In this document: positions 24,154-35,998 of the stretch, piece by piece
Position numbering within the stretch: position 1 is the stretch's first letter
How the letters are laid out: every line of letters starts with the position of its first letter
Source: Gloeophyllum trabeum ATCC 11539
Lineage: Eukaryota; Basidiomycota; Agaricomycetes; Gloeophyllales; Gloeophyllaceae
Length of the DNA stretch: 64,000 nucleotides
Reading direction: 5' to 3'
NCBI RefSeq assembly: GCF_000344685.1
Contig: NW_006920418.1
Span: 387,940 to 451,939 of the forward strand
Program-made: the position numbers and the translations under genes
Notes under the pieces: model-generated
Seen by the model: only the letters and a program-made list of their open reading frames with translations
The model's database searches: none
What the model was told of the DNA's origin: nothing

Positions 24154-25554
24154 CATAACACGATTCTGTATGTCAGTGCCGGCACTGCAAGTATCAAGGT
24201 ACACCAGACGGGTTCGGAGGGAGGGAGGATGGCGCGGAAATCGTCAAGACGGCTAGAGGAAGGAGGGTTGCAGACAGACGTTCTGGGGTCCGTACCTTCT
24301 GCTCTGCTAACGACCTCGGGTTTTATCGTGCCACGCACAATGGCGGCCACAGTCGGCCACAGCAGCCAGAACCGTGGAAAATGCCACGCACCGATAAGCT
24401 ACAGGACACTCGACTAGCCCCAGAACGGACGCGATCCCTTGGCATTTCCTTTGTTCAATGCGCGCGTCCACATGGACCTACGTCCCCAGATACGAAGCGA
24501 CACGGGCTTTGAGTGCCACAACGAACGAAAGAAGCCCACGCCCGATCGGATCTATGCCACTTGCCACAGCGCTTTGGCTGGATATCGATACGAGTGTAAC
24601 CGAGTCTCAAGTTCGTGTCCGGTGCATGAATTTGGCGATAACGGCGGTAACCAGCATGGGCGACGCGTCATGCAACGACTGCCACACCACAACTGACTAT
24701 TGTTCCAGAGCACACGGGACGCGCAAGTTATAGGGTTATGTGGATGCAGTGGACTGCCAGAGGATGTGAGTGAAGAGCAACAGAGAAGCTGGTTATTGTG
24801 TTTCAACCAAAGACACAGTCATGTTAGTCTTTGGAGTTGGGAGTCGAAGGCAGGCTGAGCTTGCCGAGCCCTCGGGAGACGGTTTCGACATCCGCAACGG
24901 AGGCTCTCCGCAGACAATCGCGCGCCATGCCATGGACGTCGGCTTCTCGGGGCTGAAGAGTGCTTTGCTAGTGCTTTGCGCTGCAGGAATCCAGCGTCTT
25001 GGATGCTCCGTCCGTCTTCGCTAGTACTCTGCCTACCGGGATCAGGGGTTTCAACAAGGAGGCTTACAGAAGTTCGGGTATACAGCAATTTTGCTACCAC
25101 GGCAGTATGCACGGGTCGCACTCGAACCTGGGCCCAGGACAACTTGAGTATTGCCCGGGCCCAAGCGTCCACATGGTAGTGACCCGCCCCAAATTTGCTC
25201 GAGTCTACTGGCAAGCTTGTCTTCCCAGTTTGACTTTAGGAAAGGGAAACGCTCGCAAAAGTGCTGTCGCTGAGTACTGAGTCCTGTGCATACATGTCGA
25301 CGTCGAGCTTCAGCCTGCTTCATGATCAGAGTCGAAGCACGGACGGTTTCGGTAATTGCCGACTGCAGCGCTCGAGTTGCAACCTGTGAGTCTGTGGCCT
25401 GCGCCAGCGCCAGCGCCAGCGCCACCACTCTCTCGTAATCAAGTTACTATGGGGTCCTTGTCGGACCCCGACAATTCCAGCTCCTGACGGTTTTTCCTTT
25501 ATAGTCAGGGTGGCGGAAATCATTCAACTTCACTGGCAGCAGACTAAGTTGACT
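24154..25554. other. Intergenic stretch with a short GC-rich tandem run
   Basis: No supported gene. Near 25398-25423 a hexamer CAGCGC is repeated about four times. Minus-strand frames of up to 131 codons (24819-25214, 25051-25428) overlap each other and lack domains. Confidence 0.4.
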
Positions 25555-26373
25555 GGGTTGTTGGGATAATTCTAATCAACAACCCCCCTGGGAGCAACAA
25601 CCCCTCAGCAACCCATGCCATTATCCAGCAACCCCGGTTGTCCACCAGCAGTCACATGTAACATCATACTCTATCAGTCTGCATTACAATCCGGTTACTT
25701 GGACTTCACTCTATGTACATAGCTACATATAAAGATATTAGGCTGAGGCTCTCCCAGCCAAGGCTACTAAGGTTGGGCGTGGGTGCCATTGGCACCACAG
25801 TATTCAACCCAGGGGTTGCTCGGGTGTGGGTACGGTGCTTGGACCGTCCACACTGCGCCATACCGCGACCCGCGGCGCCGGGTATACAGGTTTGTGGTTC
25901 TCACAGGTGGGTCGCATTTTTCACCTAGAATGGTGATATTTGGACTTACAAAGTGTCCCAGCCCACTTCGAGTCAGTAAGTGTTTCTCGATGCCTCTGTA
26001 CCGGTACCGTTGCGGGCATCAGCAATATGTCCTGCAGCTGGTAGTGGCTGGTGCTGATTCTAGTTATCTTAGCACATCTACAACCGCATTACCAGCCGAA
26101 TACGTGTGAGGTACCAGTACTAGGAACTTGTCTACTGACAGGGCAGTGACAGAAGTGACAAAAACATATTATCTACAGTAAATCAGTTCTTTGGGGGGTT
26201 AATGATGTGTAAGCAAACGACCCGGGGTCATTGCTTCCAGGGCAGTGACAGAAGTGACAAAAACATATTATCTACAGTAAATCAGTTCTTTGGGGGGGTT
26301 AATGATGTGTAAGCAAACGACCCGGGGTCGTTGCTTCCAGGGAGGTTGTTGATTAGAATTATCCGGGTTGTTG
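25555..26373. mobile_element. 801-bp TIR element with 9-bp target site duplication
   Basis: The element spans 25564-26364. Its ends are inverted repeats beginning GGATAATTCTAATCAACAAC (about 34 bp, few mismatches). Perfect 9-bp copies of GGGTTGTTG flank it at 25555-25563 and 26365-26373. A 9-bp duplication fits Mutator-like elements, but the target resembles the AACAACCC motifs inside the TIR, so it could also be an extension of the repeat. No transposase frame is seen. The right half holds two tandem 99-bp units. Confidence 0.75.
26141..26339 (+). repeat. Two tandem copies of a 99-bp unit
   Basis: Units 26141-26239 and 26240-26339 both start GGGCAGTGACAG and differ by one inserted G and one A/G change. 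They sit directly inside the right TIR of the 801-bp element. Confidence 0.9.
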
Positions 26374-27305
26374 TGGTCTCAAGCAAAAATCCATCTGACC
26401 ATTTCAAGAAGATTAGGAGCCAGACTCATATACCCATCTTAAAGTCATTTCTAAAGCATCTTACAGGAATTTAGACAAAATATAAATGCTATCAAGGAAT
26501 AATCTGAGTCATGATTACTACAGCACTGATCCACCCGGGAGATGAATCTTTGTCTCTGGGACCCGGCAAGAGGCCAAATGTCCAGGCCATGGTTGCAATT
26601 TTCCCGCTACCTTGGGTAGTGGGTTTTGAGAGTGAGTCTGTAATCAACACGCCCGCCATTTTTGCAAGATCTGTCGAAGATCTGACCTACCCTAAATACA
26701 TGACATATAAGATTCGCACGATCAGACTTGCCTTCGCACACTTAGGCCTCGCTTCACACGCTCTGGGCCTCTCTGGCAGGCTCACCGTAAGATATACTGT
26801 ACACTGTATGTACTCGACAAAATGGAGCATGAGTCAAAACGTACTGTTGCACATCAAGGTCTGCTTGCCCACCGTAGGTTGGATCAGGTAGATCCCGGAG
26901 GTATGGCGAGGTCGGACATAAAATGTCCTGAATCATATTTCTCGCTTAGGCCTTATACCGCGATGAAGCACAGAGACCTTGAATTCTATAAATTGAAAGC
27001 TCGCCCAGCATATAAATAAATGAGTTCATGGCCAAGGTAGCGGGTCCTGCCACACAAGTGTGGCCTTACAGCCTTATCCATGTAATACGGTAGCGGGCTC
27101 TCGCGCGGCCTTACAACCTTATCGAGCTCGCCACGTGCGCCAGCCACGCGTGACGTCAGTGCATGCGGGTCGTACTCCAAGCCACTCGTCTTCTCCTTGC
27201 ACACTCTGTACTGCCGCCTAATTCCTGTCCGTATCCCAAACTAAAAGGACTCGACAGCGCAACGACTAAGAAGGACGAGAACTGAACACAAGAAGCAGGA
27301 CAGAG
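26374..27305. other. Intergenic stretch upstream of DUF4112 gene
   Basis: About 930 bp; the last 200 presumably hold the DUF4112 promoter. Nothing else is supported. Confidence 0.4.
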
Positions 27306-28227
27306 ATGACCTCGGCGTTTGCGCAGAGCTACGGGCGGAAGCTGTTCTCGAAGCACCTGGAGCAGTACCAGCCCGCGGACCCGCTCTACGAGTACTACAC
27401 CACCGCCAAGGGCAAGCAGAAGCGGCGCAAGGTATGTCCAGCCGCTTTCCCTCCCTTCGTCCACGAACTGACGCAATCGCAGCGCGCGGCGCCGCCCGGG
27501 CTGTCCGCGCGCGACGCGAAGATCCTCAAGTCCGTGCAGCGCCGCGCGCACTACCTCGACAAGGGCTTCCGGGTGTGCGGGATGCGCTTCGGGTGGACGT
27601 TCGTCATCGGCATCGTGCCCGGCGCGGGCGACGTCGCGGACGCCGCGCTGAACTACGTGCTCGTCGTGCGCAAGGCGCAGGAGGCCGAGTGCGTGGCTGG
27701 TTCATTCTCTTCGCGTGCTGGATGTGTGTGCGCTGATGCGCCTGCGCGCCCGCGCTAGGATCCCCGACTGGCTGCGCACGCGCATGCTGCTGAACAACGC
27801 GGCGTCGATCGGGCTCGGGCTCGTCCCCATCGCGGGCGACATTGCGCTCGCGGCGTTCAAGGCCAACTCGCGCAACGCTGCGTTGCTGGAGGAGTTCTTG
27901 CGCATTCGCGGGGAAGAGTTCCTGAAGGTGAAGGCGGAGCGCGAGGGAGGGGGGCAGGGGGAGGGGCCGAAGATGAGTGAGCGGGATCGGAGGGTGGTGA
28001 AGCCCGGTGCCGGCGCGGGGAAGGGCGAGGGGATGGCGGCGGGGGAGGTGGCGGATCAGGTGAAAGGGAAAGGGAAGGGGAAGAGTAAGAGCACGAAGAC
28101 GCAAGGACAGGCGGAGGGCCGCTTCGTGGAGAACGTCGAGAGCGGGGCGAGTTCGCCCGGCCGGCCGGTTGCTGCGAGTGGGAGTGGCGCGGGGCCGGAG
28201 AGGAAGAAGAGTTGGTGGAGGAAGTGA
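27306..28227 (+). CDS. DUF4112 family membrane protein
   Basis: Three exons, 27306-27431, 27483-27688 and 27759-28227, give 266 aa. The DUF4112 core is clear: a segment GWTFVIGIVPGAGDVADAA and, in exon 3, MLLNNAASIGLGLVPIAGDI followed by AFKANSRNAALLEEFLRIRG. The two VPxxGD repeats are the family hallmark and sit in hydrophobic stretches likely to be membrane-embedded. The C-terminal 90 residues are Lys/Gly-rich and end in KKSWWRK. The function of the family is not known. The start is the first ATG of the frame, next to a GC-rich coding sequence with strong third-position bias. Confidence 0.88.
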
Positions 28228-28448
28228 TCGAGGAGATACTGCTTGGTTTGGTTCGCTTGGTTGTTTACGTACCCTTTGTTTCTGAGTTGTGCGGATACTG
28301 TACTTGGTGCGGACAGTTTGCTGTAGATACCCGGTGGTGCATTGAACATAGTTGTGAGGCGAGAGAACTCATCGCGTCCGAGTCGGAAGTGCTGTTATGG
28401 AAGGTGGATTGCCACATTGGGTGAATGCCACAGTGGCGTGACTTGGGC

Positions 28449-28573
28449 CAGCCGTCTCAGAGCGTCCTCATCCTCACTAGTCGTCTTAATTAGGAAACAC
28501 ATCTATAAATAAGTTGCATTATATAAGCCCTATGAGGATTGAGGACGCGGAGACGGATGGTTCTAGGAGCCTG
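28449..28573. mobile_element. 125-bp MITE related to the 49657-52761 transposon TIR
   Basis: An AT-rich centre (TTATATAAG) lies between imperfect inverted arms. The right end reads GGATGGTTCTAGGAGCCTG, which closely matches the outer TIR end of the 3.1-kb transposon (GGATGGTTTAGGAGCCTG). The similarity continues inward through a GCGTCCTC-like block to TTATATAAT. The left arm starts CAGCCGTCTC and lacks about 13 bp of the tip. Confidence 0.65.
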
Positions 28574-28581
28574 GGGTAACA

Positions 28582-29853
28582 TACTATCATTGAGGGGGTT
28601 CTGCAAAAAGTATCGAATTCGGCCTGTAGCATTCCGCACACTTGACGGATTTTTACCGGATCTTCCGCATATTGTGTGTAACGTAGTGATGAACGTCCTC
28701 ATTATTTTTGTGCATTTTTATGCAGCCTGTGGAACGTAGGAGAGAGATGCCGGTTCATGTAGGGGGTTCTGCAAAAAGGCGTCACATGCGGTCACAGTGG
28801 GATCTCGCCGCGAGCGATGTCACGCTTTTGTCACGATATGGGCCCGGGCAGAAAGTCGACCCCACTGGGAGGTCACACCGCCGAACGCGTTCGATGCAAA
28901 TGCGAACGTGAGAACCACACCACGGTGCACGTCGATTCTGTGGCTCTGTCCACCGGCCACAGACGCGTACCCCTCTTGCTTATGATAAAATCTGCATAGC
29001 CTGAGGGTTTTAACTTGTAAGTTTATTGTATCAGTCTGTGAGATGAAATTGCTGGGTAATTGTAAAAAAGTGTGGTGATTAATCGAAGCTGTCTGTCCAA
29101 TTGGGGTCACACGAACCCACTGAAGCCCCTTCCGTGCCCTCCCCCTAACGGTTTCCATGGTCAATACTACTGGCATTGCATTGGAAATGTGATGCCTCCA
29201 CAGATGCCCTGTACACATATAATTAGTCATTGGGCATGGACAACTTGAAATTCATGGAAATTACTCTACTCACGTCATCAATATCCCTGGTATGGTACAA
29301 TAATATGTGCATAACAAACTGTATTTTATGGATTGAAAGCATAGCCGCCATTGCCTTTCTCGCTCAATAACAGTTGCGGTATGGCGATTCCCTAGGCTCA
29401 GGTGGCGTGGCATCCCCTCACGTGCCCAGACATTCGCCGAACACATTCGCGAACGCGTTCGGCGGGCGAACCTCCCAGTCGCCTGGACGTTCTCGGCCCG
29501 GGAGATGTGCAAAGTTGCCTCTCTATCTCGACACGCTCGTTATTTACTCTATCGGGCTGGTGTATTGTACTATAGACAGCATATTCATGATACACCAAGC
29601 CATTCCACTGCAGTCCGTTGAGAGCATCACGAGAGATCTAGTGGACACTGTTTCTTTCCCATGGCCTACAGGACCCATTTTCTCTCCCTCTCTTCAACCA
29701 CAGCAGATATTCCCATTCTGACTTGGCAGAGGTTCTATTCTAGTGTATATATACCTGCCTGAGCTTACCCAACATTTTTTGGTTGAGTGTGGAATGAGAT
29801 ATAAGGGGGTGAGGGGGTTCTGCAAAATTTGCAGAACCCCCTCAATGATAGTA
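28582..29853. mobile_element. TIR element with 26-bp ends and internal palindrome
   Basis: Positions 28582-28607 and 29828-29853 are perfect inverted copies beginning TACTATCATTGAGG. A further direct copy of GGGGGTTCTGC lies at 28762, and an inverted pair sits at the right end. Inside, a block with CGCCGAACGCGTTCG occurs at about 28870 and inverted at about 29450. No coding frame is seen. The element type is unresolved. Confidence 0.55.
29810..29844. repeat. Perfect 35-bp palindrome
   Basis: Seventeen bases beginning TGAGGGGGTTCTGC are followed by one A and then their exact reverse complement. It is formed by two copies of the element's tip motif facing each other. Confidence 0.9.
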
Positions 29854-30659
29854 CGCAGCCATGAAGGTGGGATATTAGGGTCATCACTTTGGACTTGGAG
29901 CTTGAAGTAAAGTGGCACTCATACTTCAAGCTTCGGTATGCCGTCGGACGTTTACTCCCCCATTGTGTCTTCCACTACTAGACTCTAGTACGCGACATTC
30001 ATATCGGCTTTGAGCTTCATCTGCTATACGAGGTAGGTATATCTACGCGAGACATTCAAAGGTAGTACTCCAAGTTGTACTTGCATCGACGTAGACCCCG
30101 CAATTCACAGGTGGGGAGCGGGAGCATATGCTCCAGCTGCTTATCAGCGGCCACCGACGAGAACGTCCTGCTAAGCAGCCAAGGTACGGTCTCGAGGCAC
30201 CCACGTCCGGTCACGAGAACAACAACAAGGAACCCTGATTGCCAAAGCCAAAATCTGATTTTTACACGAGATCTGTGTGCTGACTCCTTGCGGTATCCCT
30301 TCGACGTCCCACTGCGGATGCAACTGCCCCCGTCATCCCGAGGCTGCACACTGCCGAATGCGCTCGAGCGCTGCGTTTGATGGCAGCCCATCGCTGGAAG
30401 GAGCAACGCCGCTCGGGACCGAGGCATCGCGAAGCGCGAAGCTCGGCATCACAAGGTGGCGCGAAGAATGCTCACTGGGCAGCAGGCGCTGGTGGATCGT
30501 ATGGTATGCACGGCGACCGTCCACACCCAGGTTAATTATATCCCTCAAGTCAGCCACCAGCCATGATCGTCTGTTGGTATAAAGCCCGGCGGGGGACGCG
30601 ATGCTTGTTGCGCAAGTACTGTCAGCTATCCTTGAAGTAGGCGTTCAGTGGCAAGCAAG
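29854..30659. other. Intergenic stretch and amylase promoter side
   Basis: About 800 bp with no supported gene. A TATA-like motif (GGTATAAAG) occurs near 30577, about 80 bp before the amylase start codon. Confidence 0.45.
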
Positions 30660-33600
30660 ATGAAGATGAGGATACCGACGATACTCGGTGTCGTCCTCGG
30701 ACTTGCCGTTCGGGGTCATGCGACGCCCACTGGTAATAAAAGTATGTTATAGTTTATATTCGCTTTCGCTCACGATCTCACCCTGCACCTCAATGCAGCT
30801 GTCATTGTTCAGATGTTCGAATGGAACTGGCACGTATCCAGTTTGTATATTTGCTTGGTGCAAAAGAGGCGGCTGACACGGCGTATAGGGACAGTCTCGC
30901 GGCGGAGTGCACGAACTTCCTAGGACCCGCCGGTACGCGCTGGCTTCACGATCTACATTAATAGATCTATTCACGCGTCAACCTTCTCAAGGTTATGGCT
31001 TCGTCCAAGGTGCATTTCCCACCCGTCCCAGTCCGTCCTGCGCCTGAAACTGACATACACACAGCGAGCCCCGCACAGGAGCACATCACCGGGAGTCAGT
31101 GGTGGACCGACTACCAGCCCGTCTCGTACACCCTCACCAGCAAGCGCGGGAACAGGCAGCAGTACCAGAACATGGTCACTACGTGCCATGCCGCGGGCGT
31201 GCGCGTCATAGCCGGTCAGTATTTTCACCCTCCGTTCATCTCCTTTCACCCGCTCTCGATTCTACCGTGTGCATGCGCTGATCTTGGAGGGTATGCGCAG
31301 ACACCATATTCAACCACATGTCCGGCTCGGACTCTGGTGAGTTCCCATGCCATTTCATGCGTAACCAAGAGGGACGTTGTTGACTCACGCACGCGGTAGG
31401 CACCGGAACCGCTGGCACCAGTACGTCCGCCTCGATCCACGGCCCTTGTCCGCACTAAACGAGCATCCAGGTTTCACACATTACAACTACCCCGGGACAT
31501 ACGAGTACCAGGTAATCTCCCCTCCCCTCCCTTGCTCTCCCCCCCCCAAAACTGTCCATCGTTGTGCACACATAAATCGAAGAAGAATTAGCCGCTGACC
31601 TGCTGACAGGACTTCCACCACGACTGCGGTGAGGCGGACGGGAATATCGACAACTACGATAACCGTACCGAGGTGCAGGTGTGCCAGCTTGACGGTCTAG
31701 CCGAGTGCGTTCTTGTCCCCTGCTCGCTCACCCTCATACTCTTTCCCCATTCCATCTCTCCTCCACTCATGCCCCCTGCCCCCTTCCTCCGCTCCCAACC
31801 CTATCTCCTTTGCCGTACCCCGTCTGTCCTCTAACCTCCCGCCCCGTCCTTCCGTCGACCGTATGCTGAGAGCGGCTTGAAACAGTCTAGATACGGAATC
31901 CGAGGACGTGCGCAGCACGCTCGCCGCGTACGGGAACGACCTCATCGGTCTCGGCGTCGACGGGCTGCGGCTCGACGCTGCTAAACGTGCGTCCCCTTCC
32001 CTCCCTCCTAGTTCCTCCTTTTCCTCTGCGCGTCCCGTCCCCTGTTCCTCCCGTTTGTCCTCCTTGTGACCCCTCCACCCTTGCTCTCCCTGTCGTCTTT
32101 CTACTAGTACACCTCCGTCCTCCAGCACAGAGCACGGAACGCTGACCGTTGTTCTCAGACATTGCTGCCACCTCCCTCGCCAACATCACCAGCCGGCTCA
32201 CCGGGTCGCCCTACATCACCTCCGAGACCATCTGGGGATCGGGCGAGCCCATCCAGCCGAGCGAGTATGTCGGTATTGGCGATGCGCAGGAGTGAGTGTC
32301 CCGTGCCTTCAGTTGTTTCCCTCCTTATTTCCACCCACCCGCCCATGCCTCGAGTGACGAGCGAGAGCATGATGTACTCATGTTTCCGCGGTTAGGTTCC
32401 GCTACACTACCGCGCTGAAGAACGCGTTCACGGGCGGCGGAATTTCTAGCTTGGAAGACCTCGACGACCAGGGTACATTTCCTCCCTATGTATATGCGTT
32501 GATTCTGCGTACAATGCTAATCGTGCTGTACGACAGGATGGGTCGCGTCCAACAAGGCGAACGTGTTCGTCGCGAACCACGACACAGAGCGCGTGCGTAC
32601 CCTGCCTCCCCCGTTCCTTTCCTAGCATTCAGCAATACTCATATTACGGTCGACTACATGCAGAATGGAAACTCGTTGAATTACAACTCGGGGAACAACG
32701 CTTACGTCCTCGCTACTATTTTCTCGCTGTGCGTTCTCCTTCCCACCTCCTTTTGCTGAGGGGTTGACGCCGCTATACATAGGGCGCACCCGTACGGCAC
32801 GCCGACCGTTCTCTCGAGCTACTCTTTCTCCACCACGGACGACGGCTCCCCCAACAGCGGCGCGGGGACGTGCTCCGGTACTGGCGGCGCGAACGGCTGG
32901 TAAGCACTTTGCATTCGGCATTAACAACTGGGTCGCGGGGACGCTGACTGGCGTGGATAGGCTCTGCCAACACCGCTGGATCGCCTTCTCCGGCATGACT
33001 GGGTTCAGGAACAACGTCGGCTCTGCGGCGCTCACGAACTGGGTGTCGCCTGGCTCGAACCAGATTGCTTTTGGCAGAGGTGCGTTCTCCTCTCTTCCCG
33101 GTCCCCATCCTTCCGCTATTCAGAATTGTGAATTGTGGCTGATGCTGTATGATGGGAAGGCTCGGCAGGCTTCGTGGTCATTAATAACCAGGCGTCGAGC
33201 TGGACGGGCACCTTCGCCACTTCTTTGCCCGCGGGGACGTACTGCGACGTCGTGCACGGGAACTCGTCGGGCGGGGTGTGCTCGGCCTCTGCGTGAGTCG
33301 ACCTTCTGCCCTGTCCATCCATCCATCCACCTGAATGCATGGATGCTAGTATTACCGTCGCGTCGGACGGCACGTTCTCCGCGACGGTGAACCCGTACGA
33401 CGCGCTGGCGATACATACCGGCTCGAAAGGCACGGGGTCGAGTGTTACGACTGTGGCAGTTACGTTTGACGAAACGGCGACGACGACCTACGGAGAGGTG
33501 CGCTTTCCCTGGCCGTGTGTACAGAGAGTCGCTGAACTGACCTGGGCGACCGATCAGAACATCTTCGTCACCGGGAGCATCTCGCAGCTGGGCTCGTGGA

Positions 33601-33916
33601 GCACTACGAACGCGGTGCGTCCTCACCGTCCGATGTCGTCAGTTTGTTAACCATCACCGTGATGTGCTGTCCAGATCGCGCTCAGCTCGGCGAACTACCC
33701 CACCTGGTCGGTAACGCTCAACTTGCCCGCGGGCACCACTTTCCAGTACAAGTATATCCGCAAGGAGACCGACGGAAGTGTACGTCCATCTCCTCCTCGC
33801 TCTGTGCCCGCATATTGATGGTAATTTATGCACAGGTTGTGTGGGAGTCGGACCCGAACAGGAGCGCGAGCACGGGTTCCTCGGGGAGTTTGACGTTGAG
33901 CGATACGTGGAGATAG
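30660..33916 (+). CDS. Secreted alpha-amylase, GH13 (subfamily 32-like) with CBM20
   Basis: An endo-acting starch hydrolase. Twenty-one exons join to 571 aa: 30660-30741, 30799-30844, 30889-30932, 30992-31009, 31065-31214, 31301-31336, 31400-31420, 31471-31511, 31610-31704, 31886-31986, 32159-32291, 32396-32472, 32537-32592, 32664-32728, 32783-32899, 32961-33079, 33169-33292, 33350-33497, 33558-33614, 33675-33779 and 33836-33916. A signal peptide comes first ([15 protein letters not shown]). The catalytic (beta/alpha)8 domain begins [10 protein letters not shown]. The nucleophile is Asp208 in GLRLDAAKH, the acid/base Glu234 in TSETIWG and the third acid Asp297 in VANHDTER. The last about 95 residues form a starch-binding CBM20 ([15 protein letters not shown], then [18 protein letters not shown]). 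No lesions are seen. Exon 2 ends at a GTATAT donor chosen by phase. Confidence 0.93.
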
Positions 33917-34157
33917 TTGCGGCGGCGGCGGTGGGTATATCGATAGGGTGTATTTATCGGTGCGACTCGGAAATGGATATGGATGTACTCAGTGCATAAC
34001 CAAAGATGCTTTGAATGTATGCTGTATATCAGCCAGCTTTTGTAACGACGAATTCGCCATGTCCAAGTGTCCGACATAGCGAAGCGATATGCACAAGGGA
34101 CGCTGCCGAAAGCGCACAGTTGTCCACAAGACCAACAGAACATACCGACCCTCCTGC
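33917..34157. other. Spacer between amylase and FAD oxidase 3' ends
   Basis: Convergent 3' ends lie 241 bp apart; no gene is seen. Confidence 0.5.
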
Positions 34158-34960
34158 TCATACCGGGACCTTCCAGCCCCCAGCCAAACCCATCACGTCC
34201 CTAGGATCATACCGCCCCTTGACGCCCCTCAGCCTCGGGAGACTCTGGCCGAATATATCCTCCACCGGCGTGGTGAACAGCGCATAATTGCCGTACAGCG
34301 GCGCATCCCTGACGTCCTGCCCGAGCGACACCGCCTGGCATCGGACATTCACGATTCATGGCTCACATCCAAGCGTATTGGATATACATACAAACGCACC
34401 TTCGCCTTGACGTTATCCGCGCTCTGCATCATCGCTGCCCACAAGCGCGCGTCGGCGGCGGCGTCCGTCCACGACCGGCAGAGGCTGAGCGGGAGGAGCG
34501 CGCGCGCGCGCGCGGGCGGATACGCGGCCGTGCGCGTGCTCCCGCGCGCGAAGAGCGAGGGCAGGAAGGGCTCCACGGCGAACGACACGAGGACGCCCGA
34601 CGCCGCGGACAGCGCGGGGCCCCAGTACTACAGCAGCAACAGCGGGGTGCGGTGAGCGAGCGCGGGGCGGAGGAAGAGGACGGGCGGCGCACGGCGGTCT
34701 CGTCCGCGATGGTGGTCAGCATGGCGGCGGAGTAGTCGAGGAGCGAGACGGTGTGGTAGGAGGACCCCTGAAAATACCGATAGATGCCGGTGCAGGACTT
34801 GATTTTGTCATGTCCGGACTTTTTTTGGCGGCCCCCCGCCTTTATGTCCGGATAAAATACCGGCATCGGTCAAGGTCGGATCCATGTCCGGACTATTGCC
34901 CCGGCCTCTAGGAAACAGCAAAAAGCACCCGTTGTAGTCCACAAGTCATTCTAGACACTA

Positions 34961-35395
34961 CAGTCGACTCTGTCTCAACCCATAACGGGTCGTGGAACCC
35001 AAAAGTTATGGGTTTCTGCAGACTATGGGTTACCAGAATGTGTGACATTGTGTGACTACCTAGTACACGTGACAGACAGCCTATCCGGTATAGGCCGGAC
35101 GTCGTTTATGACACCGTTTAGATACGGAATCTTGAGTCTGGTATGGGTTATCTTCTGAAATACCACGAGAACCAAAAATTAAGGGTTCAGATGGTCCAGA
35201 TTCTCGTGAGAAGGAAGACCTGTACCTTCCTAATATAGGTTGTTTTATGGGTTATGACCCTTCAGAAAGCTATGGGTTATGGGATACGGCAGACTTATGG
35301 GTTTTTACTATCTACCATGTCGGTGGAAGCCAAAAACCTATGGGTTATTACAGGTTATGGGTTATGACAGGTATGGGTTAAGACAGAGTCGACTG
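34961..35395. mobile_element. 435-bp nested MITE with TA flanks
   Basis: It starts CAGTCGACTCTGTCTCAACC and ends with the inverted copy, with TA at 34959-34960 and 35396-35397, as expected of pogo/Tc1-type elements. The inside has many copies of ATGGGTT. It lies inside the 34761-37005 element. A second, identical partial copy at 35999-36394 is probably an assembly artefact. Confidence 0.75.
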
Positions 35396-35447
35396 TAGAT
35401 ACAAGGGTGTATGTATGAAAATCTGAAATGTGCATAGTCTGAGGTAG
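35003..35447 (+). repeat. 445-bp segment ending at the N gap, copy 1
   Basis: It ends exactly where the N run begins and appears identical to 35999-36443. Confidence 0.9.
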
Positions 35448-35998
35448 NNNNNNNNNNNNNNNNNNNNNNNNNNNNNNNNNNNNNNNNNNNNNNNNNNNNN
35501 NNNNNNNNNNNNNNNNNNNNNNNNNNNNNNNNNNNNNNNNNNNNNNNNNNNNNNNNNNNNNNNNNNNNNNNNNNNNNNNNNNNNNNNNNNNNNNNNNNNN
35601 NNNNNNNNNNNNNNNNNNNNNNNNNNNNNNNNNNNNNNNNNNNNNNNNNNNNNNNNNNNNNNNNNNNNNNNNNNNNNNNNNNNNNNNNNNNNNNNNNNNN
35701 NNNNNNNNNNNNNNNNNNNNNNNNNNNNNNNNNNNNNNNNNNNNNNNNNNNNNNNNNNNNNNNNNNNNNNNNNNNNNNNNNNNNNNNNNNNNNNNNNNNN
35801 NNNNNNNNNNNNNNNNNNNNNNNNNNNNNNNNNNNNNNNNNNNNNNNNNNNNNNNNNNNNNNNNNNNNNNNNNNNNNNNNNNNNNNNNNNNNNNNNNNNN
35901 NNNNNNNNNNNNNNNNNNNNNNNNNNNNNNNNNNNNNNNNNNNNNNNNNNNNNNNNNNNNNNNNNNNNNNNNNNNNNNNNNNNNNNNNNNNNNNNNNN
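35448..35998. other. Assembly gap, 551 N
   Basis: A run of N. The two flanks are the same 445-bp sequence, so the gap probably has no real length and joins two overlapping contig ends. Confidence 0.95.

Noticed and set aside
25398..25423. CRISPR-like short repeats (CAGCGC run) and the two 99-bp units
   Set aside because: The first is a simple hexamer run, the second a two-copy tandem inside a transposon; there are no spacers, and the organism is a eukaryote.
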